Counted from the stretch's first letter, positions 46,681 through 57,128 are shown. The stretch: DNA of 64,000 bases from Piezodorus guildinii (GCA_023052935.1 CM041292.1:198454299-198518298), one strand, 5' to 3'. Notes: a model not told the origin generated them from the sequence alone. Made by a program: numbers and translations.

Positions 46681-47592
46681 AGAAAATTATTTTCACTTCC
46701 GCAGAGTACACCACACTATATTATATATTTGGAAACTAATATTGACCCTACATTTTTGTTTACTTTGCACCTAAATATTGAATATATTCAAAAAGTATTG
46801 ATGTTACCCAACCATAGACTGACTAAGATTTTGGCAGAGGAAATTATTAAAAGAAATTTATGGTGGTGTGATGATTTCCGGTCTTTGTGTCGGAGATATA
46901 ACTGGCAAAATAGTGATTATTTAGTAGATGGAAAGAAGCAATGTTTTAAAGGGTTAATAGAATATATAAGAGAAGACTTTAGAAATGGTTTACTGGTTAA
47001 AGTCAACAAATCTATTCACCATCGACTGTATAAAGAATTAAATTGTGATTTAGGGGAGAACAGTTATATCTCTGATAGATACGGCCTGGGACTCATCAAA
47101 TCAATAATTAAAATAAGAGGACAGCTTCTGTACCTTAATTGTAATGTTACAAGGGCGGAAGAACTACATTATTGTAGTTTATGTAAAAATAAAGACTTTG
47201 AGGATATGTACCATTATGTAGGGGTCTGCTCTGTGCTATCAGAAATAAGGATGCGTTGGCTTGGTGGGGCAGTATTGTCCAGACAGGAATACATAAATTA
47301 TCTAAACGGTGAAAATTGGGTAGCATTGCATAACTATCATTTAAGGGCCTGGAAATATAGATATTTACTTATATCAGAATTTAATATTTAAATAAAGGGG
47401 GAAAAATGTGGAAAAAAAATGTTCAGTTAGTTTTATATTATAATTATTATTTATATAATATTTGTAAAGAATATTTTGTTAAGGCGCGCTATTCTGCAGA
47501 TGGACTAAAGTCTATGCATAGTGTGCAATATATAAATGTATAGTAAATTTATGTATGTAAATTAAACAATAAAACACATTATTATTATTATT
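46681..47592 (+). pseudogene. LINE-D 3' end: ORF2 C-terminus with CCHC-type motif
   Basis: An open frame runs from at least 46681 to 47391, about 236 codons; the first in-frame ATG is internal and the true start is lost to truncation. Internal landmarks are HLNIEYIQKVLMLPNHRLTK, then SIIKIRGQLLYLNCN, and YCSLCKNKDFEDMYHYVGVC, a Cys-Cys-His-Cys pattern found at the C-terminus of many non-LTR ORF2 proteins. No RT core or RNase H is present. The following 200 bases end in a (TTA)n tract at about 47578-47592, a simple-repeat tail. The clade (I, R1 or other) cannot be fixed from this piece. The unbroken frame suggests a fairly recent insertion. Confidence 0.72.
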
Positions 47593-47609
47593 AGTAAGGA
47601 ATATAAGTC

Positions 47610-47716
47610 TAGATTTTAATGCTAAAAGAGTCAAATGAATTGGTTTATTAATAAATGAATGAGATGTTTTTGCACTTTATATATTTTTTCTAAAATGGAA
47701 ATAGTACCTTTTGGTA
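47610..47716. mobile_element. Partial relative of the 34148 MITE
   Basis: GATTTTAATGCTAAAAGAGTC, then TTCTAAAATGGA and TAGTACCTTTTGG, follow the right half of the MITE at 34148-34528. The left half and inner inverted repeat are missing. Confidence 0.55.
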
Positions 47717-47959
47717 AAGTAAAAAACATTAGACAGATAAATCCAAAAATATGTGCTTAAAACTTTTTTTGTTTTTTTTTAACTCACTTGTTTTTATCTG
47801 ATTTGATTTTTTTTTCTATCATAAAATTAAATATTTTAAAAACAATAAATTTATCGATGTATCGGACATTTAAATTTTATAATTAAATTCGAAATTAAAT
47901 TAAAGTAAGACTTTTTGGCCCATTTGTGAATAAAATTTTATTTTATTGGTTTTTCGGCC

Positions 47960-48043
47960 AGATATATATATATTAACAGGGGCTGTACAACGTTGTTATT
48001 CTTAAGGAACAATTTCCTAGAATAAAGTTTTTATTATTATTAA
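47960..48043 (+). mobile_element. LINE-C-like 3' end fragment
   Basis: GTTGTTATTCTTAAGGAAC, AATTTCCTAGAATAAAG and (TTA)n follow the LINE-C ending. Confidence 0.55.
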
Positions 48044-48882
48044 GTTAACAGTAATAAAATATTAAAATAATTTTGGTATACAAATATTTAAAGATTATAG
48101 TGAGAAACCAAACAACAAATAATAGTTATGCAACTTACGTAAATAATTTACTAAATTTCAAAAGGTCAAATATATACTAAATAAAATTTCACTTGCGAAA
48201 AAAATACGATAAATGTTAAATAAATGAATGAAGTGCGTGAAATATTATTATCCACTTCTCCACAGGAGCCAGATGGATATAAAGTTTTTTATTACATTCC
48301 AGGAAGGTTTAGCACGGTCGGGAAATCCCTGATAGTTATTTAAATTCATCCAGGATATGATACCCTAGCCAATTAAAGCACATCAAATTTATGCTTAGGC
48401 TCGTAAACTTTTTTTTTTTTTTATATAAAACAAATCTCTCCCTGGAAATCCTCCTGTGTCCTTCTAGCTGACGGATCACGAATATTAAATCAAATTTCGT
48501 TAGAAATCATATTCAGTTAACTGACAACGCTATGATATTTCTTAACAATCTCGGTTTATTTTATACAAACTTTTTATAAACCTTTACAGACTAAGATTTT
48601 AATAGGGCTGAATACATATAATAATATATCTTATAAAATAACCAATTATTTTATGACGTGCTCAATGGAATTATTACAATATCTTAGAAATATAGTTGTA
48701 ATATCCTTTCTATTGTGATTTTGTATTATAAAAGTAACAATCCAATCTACCTAAGCTATAAATTACCAGATCGTAAAATGGTTGATTAGTTCGACGTTGC
48801 GAAACAAAATAAGTATATTTTTTTCTGTCTCATTCTGTTTTAAAACATATTTAGCATTAAAACAAATAGCAATGTTACATAA
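48044..48882. other. Unassigned AT-rich sequence
   Basis: Nothing recognised. Confidence 0.4.
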
Positions 48883-49800
48883 AAATCTGGTACGCGCAAC
48901 AAACAACTTTCACTTACCTCCGTTGTTAAAATAGATTTAAGAAGTTGAAAAAAGGCTAACGAATCACATTGAGTTTCGATGGAAACATGAGTTTTAGATT
49001 AAAATATCTAATAATATATTTTAACCACTCTCCATTCCCTTATACAACTTTCTAACATATAATTTTCCCAAAAATCATTAGCTTTCCAGTAATACATTGT
49101 AGTGCTTATATTATTTTTCTTATGTTGAAGAAATATAAATATATTTTTGCAATTTTCTCCTATAGTTAATTACCAAATTCGTTCAATTTGTTTAATTGTT
49201 CGTTATTATTAATCTCAACAATAAAATTAAAAAATCCGGCTTTGAAACGATGTCAGGCAATTTAAATCAGATAGTATAAGCATATAATGATTAAATGATT
49301 ATTTTATTTTGCTTTTGTTTTTGTACAAAATTAGTTGGTTTTAATATGTGTGTGTATTGTATTTGTGTTTATTATATATATATATAAATTTTATATATTT
49401 TATTTTTTTTATATCTACTTTAGCCATATTAATAATTAAGTCGTAAATATTGAATTATTTACAACTTAACTATTTAATGTATTCTGGTCAGAAGTGCTGT
49501 CTTTGTCTGTAACATCAATGTTATTCTTAAGGGACTATTTCCTATATAAAGTTCATTTTCTATTCTAATATTAAAGGCGTTGAAGTTATTACATCAATGA
49601 TGTGATTTCAATCAAAATCGTTGGTGCCGTTTTTGAGAAAATCGTAAAAAAAAAAAAAAAAAAGTCAAGGCGTATAGTATCTCTTCTGGTTCACTGATTT
49701 TTTAAATAAAAGATTGCTGTAATATTTTGGGTATATACACTTCTATAATATGAAAATTTAGTTTCGCACAACTTATCAAAATCGCTAGATTCTTTTCCGA
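48883..49800 (+). repeat. Repeat-F copy 8, interrupted
   Basis: The left part is 48883-49245 (GGTACGCGCAACAAACAAC, ACTTTCACTTACCTCCGTTG). The right part is 49570-49800 (AATCAAAATCGTTGG, GAGAAAATCGTAAAA). Between them lies a LINE-C-like 3' end at about 49310-49560 (TGTTATTCTTAAGGGACTA). A mariner copy lies just past the right part. Confidence 0.7.
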
Positions 49801-49851
49801 GAAAAATATGAATGGCATTTCTGTCAAGTCTGGTCCGGAGGAAAATATTGA

Positions 49852-50764
49852 GTTGTGTCATATGAAATGTCCGTTTTCAAGGCAAAGGATTTTTATTAAA
49901 AATAAGATATGAGAACAAGATAATTTTATTCGAAGTATTTATCTTCTTTTTATACACATTTTTCCCAACGTGACACCAACTATTTTATCTCCGAACTGAA
50001 AAACTCTGAGCTAAAAGTAAAACAAAATCTGAAAACGCACTTTTCACTTGATCATCATTTTCAAAAGTTTTCCTTCGAGGAAGTTGTCTAAATTCCTGAA
50101 CAGGTGGTAATCTGTTGGAGACAAGTCGGGAGAATATGGTGGGTCAGGAAGAACTTCGTTGCCCAGTTCTTTCAATTTTTGCACGGTATGTTTTGAAACA
50201 TTGGGTCTTGCTGCCGCTCAGTGAGATACCCATACCCATACTCGGTACCCATGTATCGAGCTTTTTTACTTTCCCAATACACATTAAATGACTGGATACG
50301 GTAGATGCACTTGCATTTAGTTGTGATTAGAGTCCATTAACTGTTTGGTAGGGATTTCCTTCTACTGTATGTTTGAGGGCATCGTTGTCTATTACGGAAG
50401 GAGGTCTTCCTCGGGGCAAGTTTTCCAAGTCGGTATTCCCAGCTGAAAACTTAGCAAACCAACGGCGAATGGTCCGTTCATTAACACTCCCTTCCCCAAA
50501 CGACTTGCAAATATTTCTATCGGCCTCAGCTGCTGAATGGCCGTGTTTAAACTCGTACAAAAATATTACTCGAAAATGGCGTGTTTCCATGATCATATTT
50601 AGAGGTATACTAAAAAGTGGGTAATTTATTGATATAATACAAAGGTAGAGGATTAGTAACTGTTTACTTTAAATATGTAAAGATTCGGAAGAAAACAACA
50701 GAGACCTGCAAAATCCTTTATGTATTTCAGAAACTATAAAAACGGACATTTCATGTGAAACAAC
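49852..50764 (-). mobile_element. Mariner element with internal deletion
   Basis: The ends are inverted repeats of about 26 bp: 49852-49877 (GTTGTGTCATATGAAATGTC onward) and 50739-50764, differing at two positions. At about 913 bp the element is shorter than the usual 1.3 kb of mariner. It keeps the N-terminal DNA-binding part of the transposase (50327-50596) and a C-terminal piece (about 50041-50220, minus strand) reading KHTVQKLKELGNEVL and PPYSPDLSPTDYHLF, which includes the third catalytic Asp block. The centre with the first two catalytic residues is gone. It is non-autonomous and could only move in trans. Confidence 0.85.
50327..50596 (-). pseudogene. Mariner transposase N-terminal domain (truncated)
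   Basis: The 89-codon frame begins MIMETRHFRVIFLYEFKHG and contains the helix-turn-helix region around SFGEGSVNERTIRRWFAKFS, followed by LENLPRGRPPSV, the linker typical of mariner transposases (HTH_48-type domain, also in SETMAR). It stops after the N-terminal 80 residues because of the internal deletion. In an intact relative the protein would be about 345 residues. This piece could at most bind inverted repeats. Confidence 0.85.
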
Positions 50765-51599
50765 ATATTTCATCTTGCGCCATGATACCCTTAAGCAGAC
50801 TCCACCCGGAGACCCGAACGGAGAAATCTTTCACGCCCGGTTGATGAGCGTTTTAAGTCCGAGGAATCCATGACTGTTATTGGTATTTTGTAAACTAAAA
50901 TGTGTGAATAGGGCGTATGAACCTACGTCCCCTCCAGCAAGCCTTGTTGGTCTACGAATCCATCGGACTTAGCTGGGAGGAACTTCCGAGGAAATTTTAC
51001 CTACAATCCCCATATTCGTCACCCGTGGGACGCTTCCTATACGTGGTAATTCAAATCCGCGGAATGACCTATAACATATACATCTCTTAATTTAACAAAC
51101 ATTCACGCACAGAAATATTATTTAATTTTGCCCAAATTTTCTTTTTGACTTTCAAAAATAGTTATGGCAAATTCACATATGAATTCAATAGGCCTTTAAA
51201 CGTGCATTCCTGTGTAAAACTCGGATTTGAAATTTATCATAATTGCAGTACTTTACCTTAAGTAATACATATTGTTTAAATTAGATTTAATAATTTTATT
51301 TGGCATTGACATTTACAGACTGGTTAAAAAAATTAAAGAGTTACTATTCCGTAACTATAGCAAACTACTCCATGCAATTAGGTTCAACCGACCCGTATAA
51401 TTAAAATACTTTTCCTTAACTATTACAACCGCTTGTCTCGGTACGCTAACGCCTAACCTTGGTGAGAGACTGGACATAATGAATACGCCTTGTTCTGGGA
51501 TTACAACAGAATATCTTACACACAATATATTTGGAAGAATACATAAGGCTATTCTTACAATAGTAGAAGTTAGTGGAAAATATTTGAATATTTTTTTAA
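50765..51599. other. Unassigned sequence, mixed composition
   Basis: 50780-51060 is richer in G+C and contains no recognised frame. The 98-codon minus frame at 51355-51651 overlaps the Repeat-F end and has no family motif. Confidence 0.4.
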
Positions 51600-51659
51600 A
51601 ATTGTTCGCGCACAACACACGACATTCACTTACCTCCGTTGTTGAAATCAATTTAAGAA
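51600..51659 (+). repeat. Repeat-F copy 9, left half
   Basis: GCGCACAACACACGAC, then TTCACTTACCTCCGTTG and AATCAATTTAAGAA, are the left end of the repeat. It resumes at 62529 with the same AATCAATTTAAGAA, so the intervening 10.87 kb was inserted here. Confidence 0.82.
51646..51659 (+). repeat. Target-site duplication of the full-length LINE (left)
   Basis: AATCAATTTAAGAA here is identical to 62529-62542. The flanking Repeat-F sequence is continuous if one copy and everything between are removed, which identifies it as the duplication made at insertion. Confidence 0.85.
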
Positions 51660-51836
51660 CATTACATCAGGCAGCTGAACAAAAATAGAATACCAAGCAA
51701 CGTCGCAGATGCTTTGGGAAACAATGGAAAAAGGATTGATGAATTAATGTGTCTCCTCACTCAAATGGATTTTTACAAGCTTATTTGAACTACTCTTGTT
51801 TTCTTTGGACTTAAATTATATATATATATATATATA

Positions 51837-52028
51837 AGTTATGAAGACTCGGATAATTTAAATAAAAAAATAAAAATAAATGAGAGAAAGGGATGCGTAA
51901 ATAACTCACACGGCAACTGTGTTAAGACTGACTTTATTCTATATAAATCCTCTATTTATACATTGTCTCTTTGTTTACATGATAAGAGTTGGTATTAAGC
52001 TGATACCGACTCGCCTCGGTCCATAACT
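51837..52028 (-). repeat. 3' LTR of gypsy-type element
   Basis: 192 bp long, it starts on the minus strand with AGTTATGG and ends TTCATAACT. It is identical to the 5' LTR except for one fewer A in a run of A near 51868. Confidence 0.95.
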
Positions 52029-52038
52029 CCCCCCCGCC
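52029..52038 (-). promoter_or_regulatory. Polypurine tract
   Basis: On the minus strand GGCGGGGGGG immediately precedes the 3' LTR start, the usual primer site for plus-strand DNA synthesis. Confidence 0.88.
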
Positions 52039-52143
52039 AGTTTACGAACATCCCTCGTAAACTTACAGATCAAAGCGGGGAGCCGGTGCGATCGGTCAGC
52101 CGACAAAACATAATGTAAAGAAAGAAAAATACATAACTAAACA

Positions 52144-52370
52144 CTGAAAAGAACATAATAGACAATAGTAAAATAGGAATCAAAATAATATACAATAAGA
52201 AGAAACTCTGTAAAGAACATACTATACAATAGCACAATAAGAATCAACATAATATACAATAATACAATAAGAAGAAACTCTGTAAAGAACATACTATACA
52301 ATAGCACAATAAGAATCAACATAATATACAATAATATAACCGGAATAAACTCCGAAAAGAACATAAATAC
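52144..52370. repeat. 72-bp tandem repeat in the gypsy 3' region
   Basis: Two near-perfect units (for example AGAAACTCTGTAAAGAACAT at 52201 and again at 52273) are flanked by degenerate partial units. The minus-strand frame through it (52137-52430) is very hydrophobic and repetitive and is not a recognisable env. Confidence 0.82.
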
Positions 52371-52535
52371 AATAAAAAAGGAAAAGAAAATCTCTCTAAC
52401 AATTAGCAAGAACCAAAATTTATAACACATATGTCAAACTCGGAAAAGAAAGGAAGCACAGCACAAACCAAAAATAAATAAGAAATAAAGAAAGAAACAC
52501 TGATTAACGTCGAGCCGACGGGGCAAACCTGGTCC

Positions 52536-55500
52536 CTAGGGATGCGGTGAACCAGAAGGTGGAAGTTTTAACTGTTCCAGGTGCACGTTTCTACGCTTCC
52601 TAGGGTCTTTTAGACTCTCAATGGTCACCACATTGTGTTCGCGAATAGCGACCACGCGGAACGGACCTTCGTACCGCTCTAACTCCTTTCCCCGGTTCGA
52701 ACCCCTCCGACGGTACACAACCAGCCCGATTTTAATTGCCCCCGCAATATCCCTTACACCCAGGTTATGCTTAGCAACCCGTCGCCGTTTCTCGGCCGCG
52801 ATCCTCTCTCTGACCTTGTCCCAACGCTTCACCAGCGACACGCGGTTAGCAACTGCCCGATCCAAAGGTTCCGCGCCCGCAACGGTCTCCGACCAGTCCC
52901 TCTGGCGATCCTGCAACCCGAACAGAATTTCAAACGGCGTGAAGCCCGTAACCGTATGCACGGAGTGATTGTACGCCGCGACCGACTTCGCCATCGCTAC
53001 GTCTGGGTCTAATCCGTTGGCCACCTGATAGACCCGCAAGTGGTCACTCAATGTACTGTGCAGCCGTTCAATCCCTCCCCTGCTCTTCGGGTGCCCCGGT
53101 GTATTGAGGTGCCACGTAAAATCCAAGGCCTTAGCTTCCGCCCGCACACGCGCGTTGTCAAACTCCATGCCACTGTCAGACGCTATCCGTTCGGGGACTC
53201 CGTAGAATTGGAACCACGTCCGCAAGGCTTCCAACACTGCTTCCGCCGACCGTTGCTGGACCAAGAACGCCATCGCAACTTTACTAAAGGTATCCAGAAC
53301 CGTCACCCACTTGTACCCCCGCCAGGTAAACGTGTCGATCTGTAGATCCCGCAAAGGGGCCTCCGCGGTAAGTGTCTCCTCTTGTAAGGCCTGGGGGGGA
53401 TGACGATCATACTTCGTAGCTAGGCAGACGTCGCAGTTCCCGATGACCTCGTGAATCGTCTTCCGCATGCCCCACCAGAAATACCTCCGCTTCAGAGCTT
53501 GTAGGGTCTCGGTGACTCCGCGATGATTCGTCTTACCCTGGTGGTATGCCAACGTCACTTCCCGTTGACGCTCCGCGTCTCTGATTGATTCCACCATCAG
53601 CGTGCACCGAACGAATGACCTATCCACCCCAATTTTCTCGTCACGCCAGAGACGCTTGATCTTGTCCCACACGGTATTATTCCCGACGTACAGATAATGC
53701 GTTCGTCCCGGCTTAGAGGCGTCCTTAAGCGCACGGCAGATCCCCTCCTCGCTAATACCCGGTTGCGACCAAATGGTTGTAATTTTGGTTTTACCGAACT
53801 GGCTATAGTCCAGCTTGAGCAACCCCACCGTCCTCGTCTTCCAAATGATCTGCCTGGACTTATCGTTGATAATTTCTTCCAGCTCTTCCATATGCGCGGC
53901 TCGCTCGTCCGCCGAACTCTCGATTTCGGTATCCTCTGCCTCTGCAGGGGCTCGCTCGCCTTCCCCGTCCGGCGTCCAATCCCTGATAAAACGCTGGAGT
54001 TCCCCAGACGGTTCGCCCACTTCCTGTTCTACCGCGTTAACTACAAGGGCCCGGGACAACCAGTCCGCTACCACGTTCTCTTTACCCGGCTTATACACAA
54101 TGTCAAAATTGTATTGGCTAAGAAATTCTTTCCACCGGGTGACCCGCGCCGAAGATTCTTTCAGAGTGCCCACCCATTGTAAGGGACGATGGTCCGTGTG
54201 AACCTTGAACTTCCTTCCGAAAATGTAAGGCCGAAAGTGTTCGATGGCCCAGACGATTCCCAACAATTCGCGTTCCAGGGCGCTGTACCGCGTTTCCGCA
54301 TCTGTGAGGCGCCGGCTAGCGTACGCGATAGGGCGGTCCCCCTCGACCTGCTCCTGAGATAGTACGGCACCTAACGCATATTCGCTGGCATCGGTCGTGA
54401 TGTTAAAGCATCGCGAAAAGTCAGGGAACGCCAGCACGGGCTCTTCCTGCAGCCTTGCCATACAACGTCTGATGTTGTCTTCCATCTCGGGCGTCACCAC
54501 CACCTTTTTCCCCTTTTTTAGCAGGTTATTAAGGGGTACCAAGTGCGCGGCCATTTCTGGAATGAACCGCCGATAATAGTTCAAAGTCCCCAGCAACCGC
54601 CGTATGCCTTTGACATCACGCGGCACCGCCATCCGTTGTATTGCCTCAACCTTCGTCTTATCGGGGCTCACCCCTTGCCTGGAAATTGTGTGGCCTAAAA
54701 AATTAATTTGCTCCTGGCCCAACAAAGACTTGTCCGGGGACAGCTTGAGACCAAACTGCTTCACCCTATCAAATACACTCCGCAGGTGGACGATATGCTG
54801 GTCTTCTGTTTTACTAAAAACGACTAAATCGTCCATGTATACTTGACAGACCGATTCGTCTATCCCCCTCAAAAACTCGTCCATTAATCTTTGGAACGTG
54901 ATCGGCGCGTTTTTCAAGCCAAACGGCATCCTCCGGAATTCATAATGTCCGCGTTCGAACGTAAAAGCCGTCTTGTGGCAATCCTTGGGGTGCATCTTGA
55001 TTTGGTGGTAACCCGCCTTAAGGTCGAGCGTACTAAATATAGTAGCTCCACTTAGCCTGTCGAGGATGTCATCAAATCTGGGAATGGGATACTTTTCATC
55101 CACCGTATTTTCATTTAATTTTCTAAAATCGACCACCAATCGATATTTCTCCTTATTCTCTCCCGGTGCACTCTTCTTTTTTACTATCCACAGGGGACTA
55201 TTAAACGGGGACGTGCTATCTACAATTATACCCTGATTCTTCAGATCCCGGATTTCTTCCCTGATGTGTTCCCGGAGTGCTTGAGGGTACCGCCTTTCCT
55301 TCACATAGGTTATCCTATCCTGTTTCAAGGGAATCTCGTGCACGGTTTTTCCGGTCGCTCCCAGGATTTCGTGTTCGTTGAAGAAGATGTCGCGATACTC
55401 CTCCCTCAATTCTGTCCTCCAGTCCCTTACTCTATTTACCGCTCCTATCCTCCCGTCTCTAACGAGATCCCTGCACCGGTAGGTTTTCTTTCCAATCTTT

Positions 55501-55898
55501 ATACTCCAACGCCCCCCTTTACTCCTAATTCTGGCCCCTACCCTCCCTAACAAATCACATCCTATGATCCCTCCATATTCGCGAGGCATGCTTCCGACCG
55601 TATGAACTATAATGTCGCCTTCCCCCGTCGCCCACCGTTCTAAACCCAGACGTATTTCCCCCTCTACGTCGCACGGCCCACCCAGGGTGATCAATTTACA
55701 TCTACATACCTGTGGCTGGATTGCCCCGCCGTCACGACACATCACCTCCGCTGCTCGCCTACTCATGATGGTGCTGGAGCTCCCCGTATCCACCAGGCAT
55801 CTCACACCTTTCTCGACTCTAATGATAGGCAGACCGCCGCACTCGCTTCTGATGTTGTGGTTTACTATCGTGCGGTCGCCCCTCCACCGACACGCTCC
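52536..55898 (-). CDS. pol: Gypsy-type Pol polyprotein (PR-RT-RNase H-IN)
   Basis: The frame is open from the codon after the gag TGA (55898) to the stop at 52536. The first usable start-like codon is a GTG at 55805, inside the protease, so expression as a Gag-Pol fusion is likely. Numbering from that GTG: protease DTGSS at 6-10; reverse transcriptase with LDLKAGYHQIK (Asp261) and YMDD at 323-326; RNase H with TTDAS (Asp472) and TDHRPLQ; integrase zinc-binding His755, His761, Cys791 and Cys794; and the catalytic triad Asp823, Asp877 and Glu913 with exactly 35 residues between the last two. A GPF-type module (YEGPFRVV) near the C-terminus replaces a chromodomain. All catalytic residues seen are intact. 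The product would make and integrate cDNA within virus-like particles. Confidence 0.95.
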   Translation of the reverse strand, partial: GACRWRGDRTIVNHNIRSECGGLPIIRVEKGVRCLVDTGSSSTIMSRRAAEVMCRDGGAIQPQVCRCKLITLGGPCDVEGEIRLGLERWATGEGDIIVHTVGSMPREYGGIIGCDLLGRVGARIRSKGGRWSIKIGKKTYRCRDLVRDGRIGAVNRVRDWRTELREEYRDIFFNEHEILGATGKTVHEIPLKQDRITYVKERRYPQALREHIREEIRDLKNQGIIVDSTSPFNSPLWIVKKKSAPGENKEKYRLVVDFRKLNENTVDEKYPIPRFDDILDRLSGATIFSTLDLKAGYHQIKMHPKDCHKTAFTFERGHYEFRRMPFGLKNAPITFQRLMDEFLRGIDESVCQVYMDDLVVFSKTEDQHIVHLRSVFDRVKQFGLKLSPDKSLLGQEQINFLGHTISRQGVSPDKTKVEAIQRMAVPRDVKGIRRLLGTLNYYRRFIPEMAAHLVPLNNLLKKGKKVVVTPEMEDNIRRCMARLQEEPVLAFPDFSRCFNITTDASEYALGAVLSQEQVEGDRPIAYASRRLTDAETRYSALERELLGIVWAIEHFRPYIFGRKFKVHTDHRPLQWVGTLKESSARVTRWKEFLSQYNFDIVYKPGKENVVADWLSRALVVNAVEQEVGEPSGELQRFIRDWTPDGEGERAPAEAEDTEIESSADERAAHMEELEEIINDKSRQIIWKTRTVGLLKLDYSQFGKTKITTIWSQPGISEEGICRALKDASKPGRTHYLYVGNNTVWDKIKRLWRDEKIGVDRSFVRCTLMVESIRDAERQREVTLAYHQGKTNHRGVTETLQALKRRYFWWGMRKTIHEVIGNCDVCLATKYDRHPPQALQEETLTAEAPLRDLQIDTFTWRGYKWVTVLDTFSKVAMAFLVQQRSAEAVLEALRTWFQFYGVPERIASDSGMEFDNARVRAEAKALDFTWHLNTPGHPKSRGGIERLHSTLSDHLRVYQVANGLDPDVAMAKSVAAYNHSVHTVTGFTPFEILFGLQDRQRDWSETVAGAEPLDRAVANRVSLVKRWDKVRERIAAEKRRRVAKHNLGVRDIAGAIKIGLVVYRRRGSNRGKELERYEGPFRVVAIREHNVVTIESLKDPRKRRNVHLEQLKLPPSGSPHP

Positions 55899-55901
55899 TC
55901 A
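55869..55901 (-). other. Gag-Pol in-frame TGA with downstream stem-loop (putative readthrough signal)
   Basis: On the minus strand the gag stop TGA (55901-55899) is followed by GGAG and then an 8-bp stem with one bulged T. CGTG, T, CGGT (55894-55886) pairs with ACCG, CACG (55876-55869) around a 9-base loop. Gag and pol share the same frame on either side, and no other stop intervenes for 1120 codons. Stop codon plus structured RNA a few bases downstream is the arrangement used for readthrough in some retroviruses. Function is inferred, not shown. Confidence 0.72.
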
Positions 55902-57128
55902 GGCCTCTGCTTGTACTCTCCTCTCCGCTGCTGCCACCCGTCTTCCGCCACGCCGACCTCCGTTGCGTCTTTCTCTACTGCTGCATCCTGGTTCGTCGTC
56001 GTCCGTCCCGGATGTTCCAGTACTGTCCGTGGAATCTGTTGTCTCTCTGCTCCTCTTCCACATTCTTTGGGCGTTTACCTCCATTGGTTCTCCTCTGGGT
56101 GTATCCCGTTGGCGGAAGATGTACGGACACTGCCTAGCGATGTGTCCTTCCGTACCACATTCAAAACATTTTGTCCTCGGACATTGTGCCACTAAATGTC
56201 CCGTCTTCCCACATCCGTGGCACCGTCTTTCCTCACGCCTTCCAGTGGGTCTGGTCTTCCGCTGAGATTGCCTTCTGCCGTCATTAGGAACCCTCTCTCG
56301 TCTCTCATACTCAGGCTCCTTCCTCCTCCATGGCCCAGGGTTGGGCCTGGCTCTCCTGTACGCTACACGGCTCCACCCGTTTTCTTCCGTTTCCATCCGT
56401 GTTTCCTCATCTCGTGCGCTAGCGTCCATTAACTCTTGGGCGCACTCTACGAAGGAACGACCTTTAGGGAAGCCGTCCTTTCTTCCCGTTTCCCTGGCCA
56501 GCTGTACTAGAAGAATTGGTGACAGGAAGTCCATTCTAGCTGTCACCTCTACTGCACTCATGATCTCCCGTAACTTCTCCGTTATTTTGTGGAACCGCAC
56601 GAGCAACTCTCCTGCGTACTGTCCGCTGGACTGACGGGGGTGTTTCACCTCCCTGAACATCTGGAAGATGTCTTCCTCGGGACTCCATCTGCCGCCCCCG
56701 TAAGCTTTCTTGAGCCGTTCCTTCACTACAGCCCATGGGGTCTCCTCGTCCGCTTGTATAAAGTTGAGGACGCTTCGCTTTACGCGGCACACCAGATCGG
56801 CTTTCAGCGACTCCGCATCTCCTTCTCCTAGTATCCCATCCGCTACTTTAATCTCGATGCGGGACATAATGCGGTCACAGTTTTTTAGGAAATGATTTAG
56901 TTCTCCCGTTTGCCCAGTAAATTTTTCTACATCTGAAATCGCCAACCTCAAGTCCTGTGCATTTGCAGCTTTCACTTTTAGCCAGGCTAAAGTGTTTGCG
57001 TGGGCCTCTGCTATAGTCTCCCGTGGTAACGGAGGCATTTCCACTGGATGGACTGGGATCTCCACTGGCATCTCCACTGGTACTCCTGGTACTTGGAGGG
57101 TTGCTGGTCTTAAAACGTTTTCTGCCAT
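55899..57128 (-). CDS. gag: Gypsy-type Gag with two CCHC zinc knuckles
   Basis: The 409-residue protein begins at the first ATG (57128), MAENVLRPATL; the frame is open for 22 more codons upstream but without an ATG. The N-terminal part is Pro/Val-rich. A helical capsid-like middle contains LERLKKAYGGG-type and FREVKHPRQSSGQYAGELL sequence. Near residues 303-334 are two nucleic-acid-binding zinc knuckles of CX2CX4HX4C type, CHGCGKTGHLVAQC and CFECGTEGHIARQC. The C-terminus is Arg/Gly/Glu-rich. It would assemble particles and package the element RNA. It ends in TGA in the same frame as pol. Confidence 0.92.
   Translation of the reverse strand: MAENVLRPATLQVPGVPVEMPVEIPVHPVEMPPLPRETIAEAHANTLAWLKVKAANAQDLRLAISDVEKFTGQTGELNHFLKNCDRIMSRIEIKVADGILGEGDAESLKADLVCRVKRSVLNFIQADEETPWAVVKERLKKAYGGGRWSPEEDIFQMFREVKHPRQSSGQYAGELLVRFHKITEKLREIMSAVEVTARMDFLSPILLVQLARETGRKDGFPKGRSFVECAQELMDASARDEETRMETEENGWSRVAYRRARPNPGPWRRKEPEYERRERVPNDGRRQSQRKTRPTGRREERRCHGCGKTGHLVAQCPRTKCFECGTEGHIARQCPYIFRQRDTPRGEPMEVNAQRMWKRSRETTDSTDSTGTSGTDDDEPGCSSRERRNGGRRGGRRVAAAERRVQAEA

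Noticed and set aside
52137..52430. Hydrophobic minus-strand frame as a possible env
   Set aside because: It lacks a signal peptide, cysteines and a cleavage site pattern, and it is produced by a 72-bp tandem repeat.
53697..54182. 161-codon plus-strand frame opposite the gypsy pol
   Set aside because: It is an antisense shadow of a G+C-rich coding region; the minus strand carries all conserved Pol motifs. The same applies to other plus-strand frames in 52600-57000.
55612..56265. 217-codon plus-strand frame across the gag-pol junction
   Set aside because: It is an antisense shadow of gag and the protease start. Pro/Ser/Arg-rich composition results from reading the complement.
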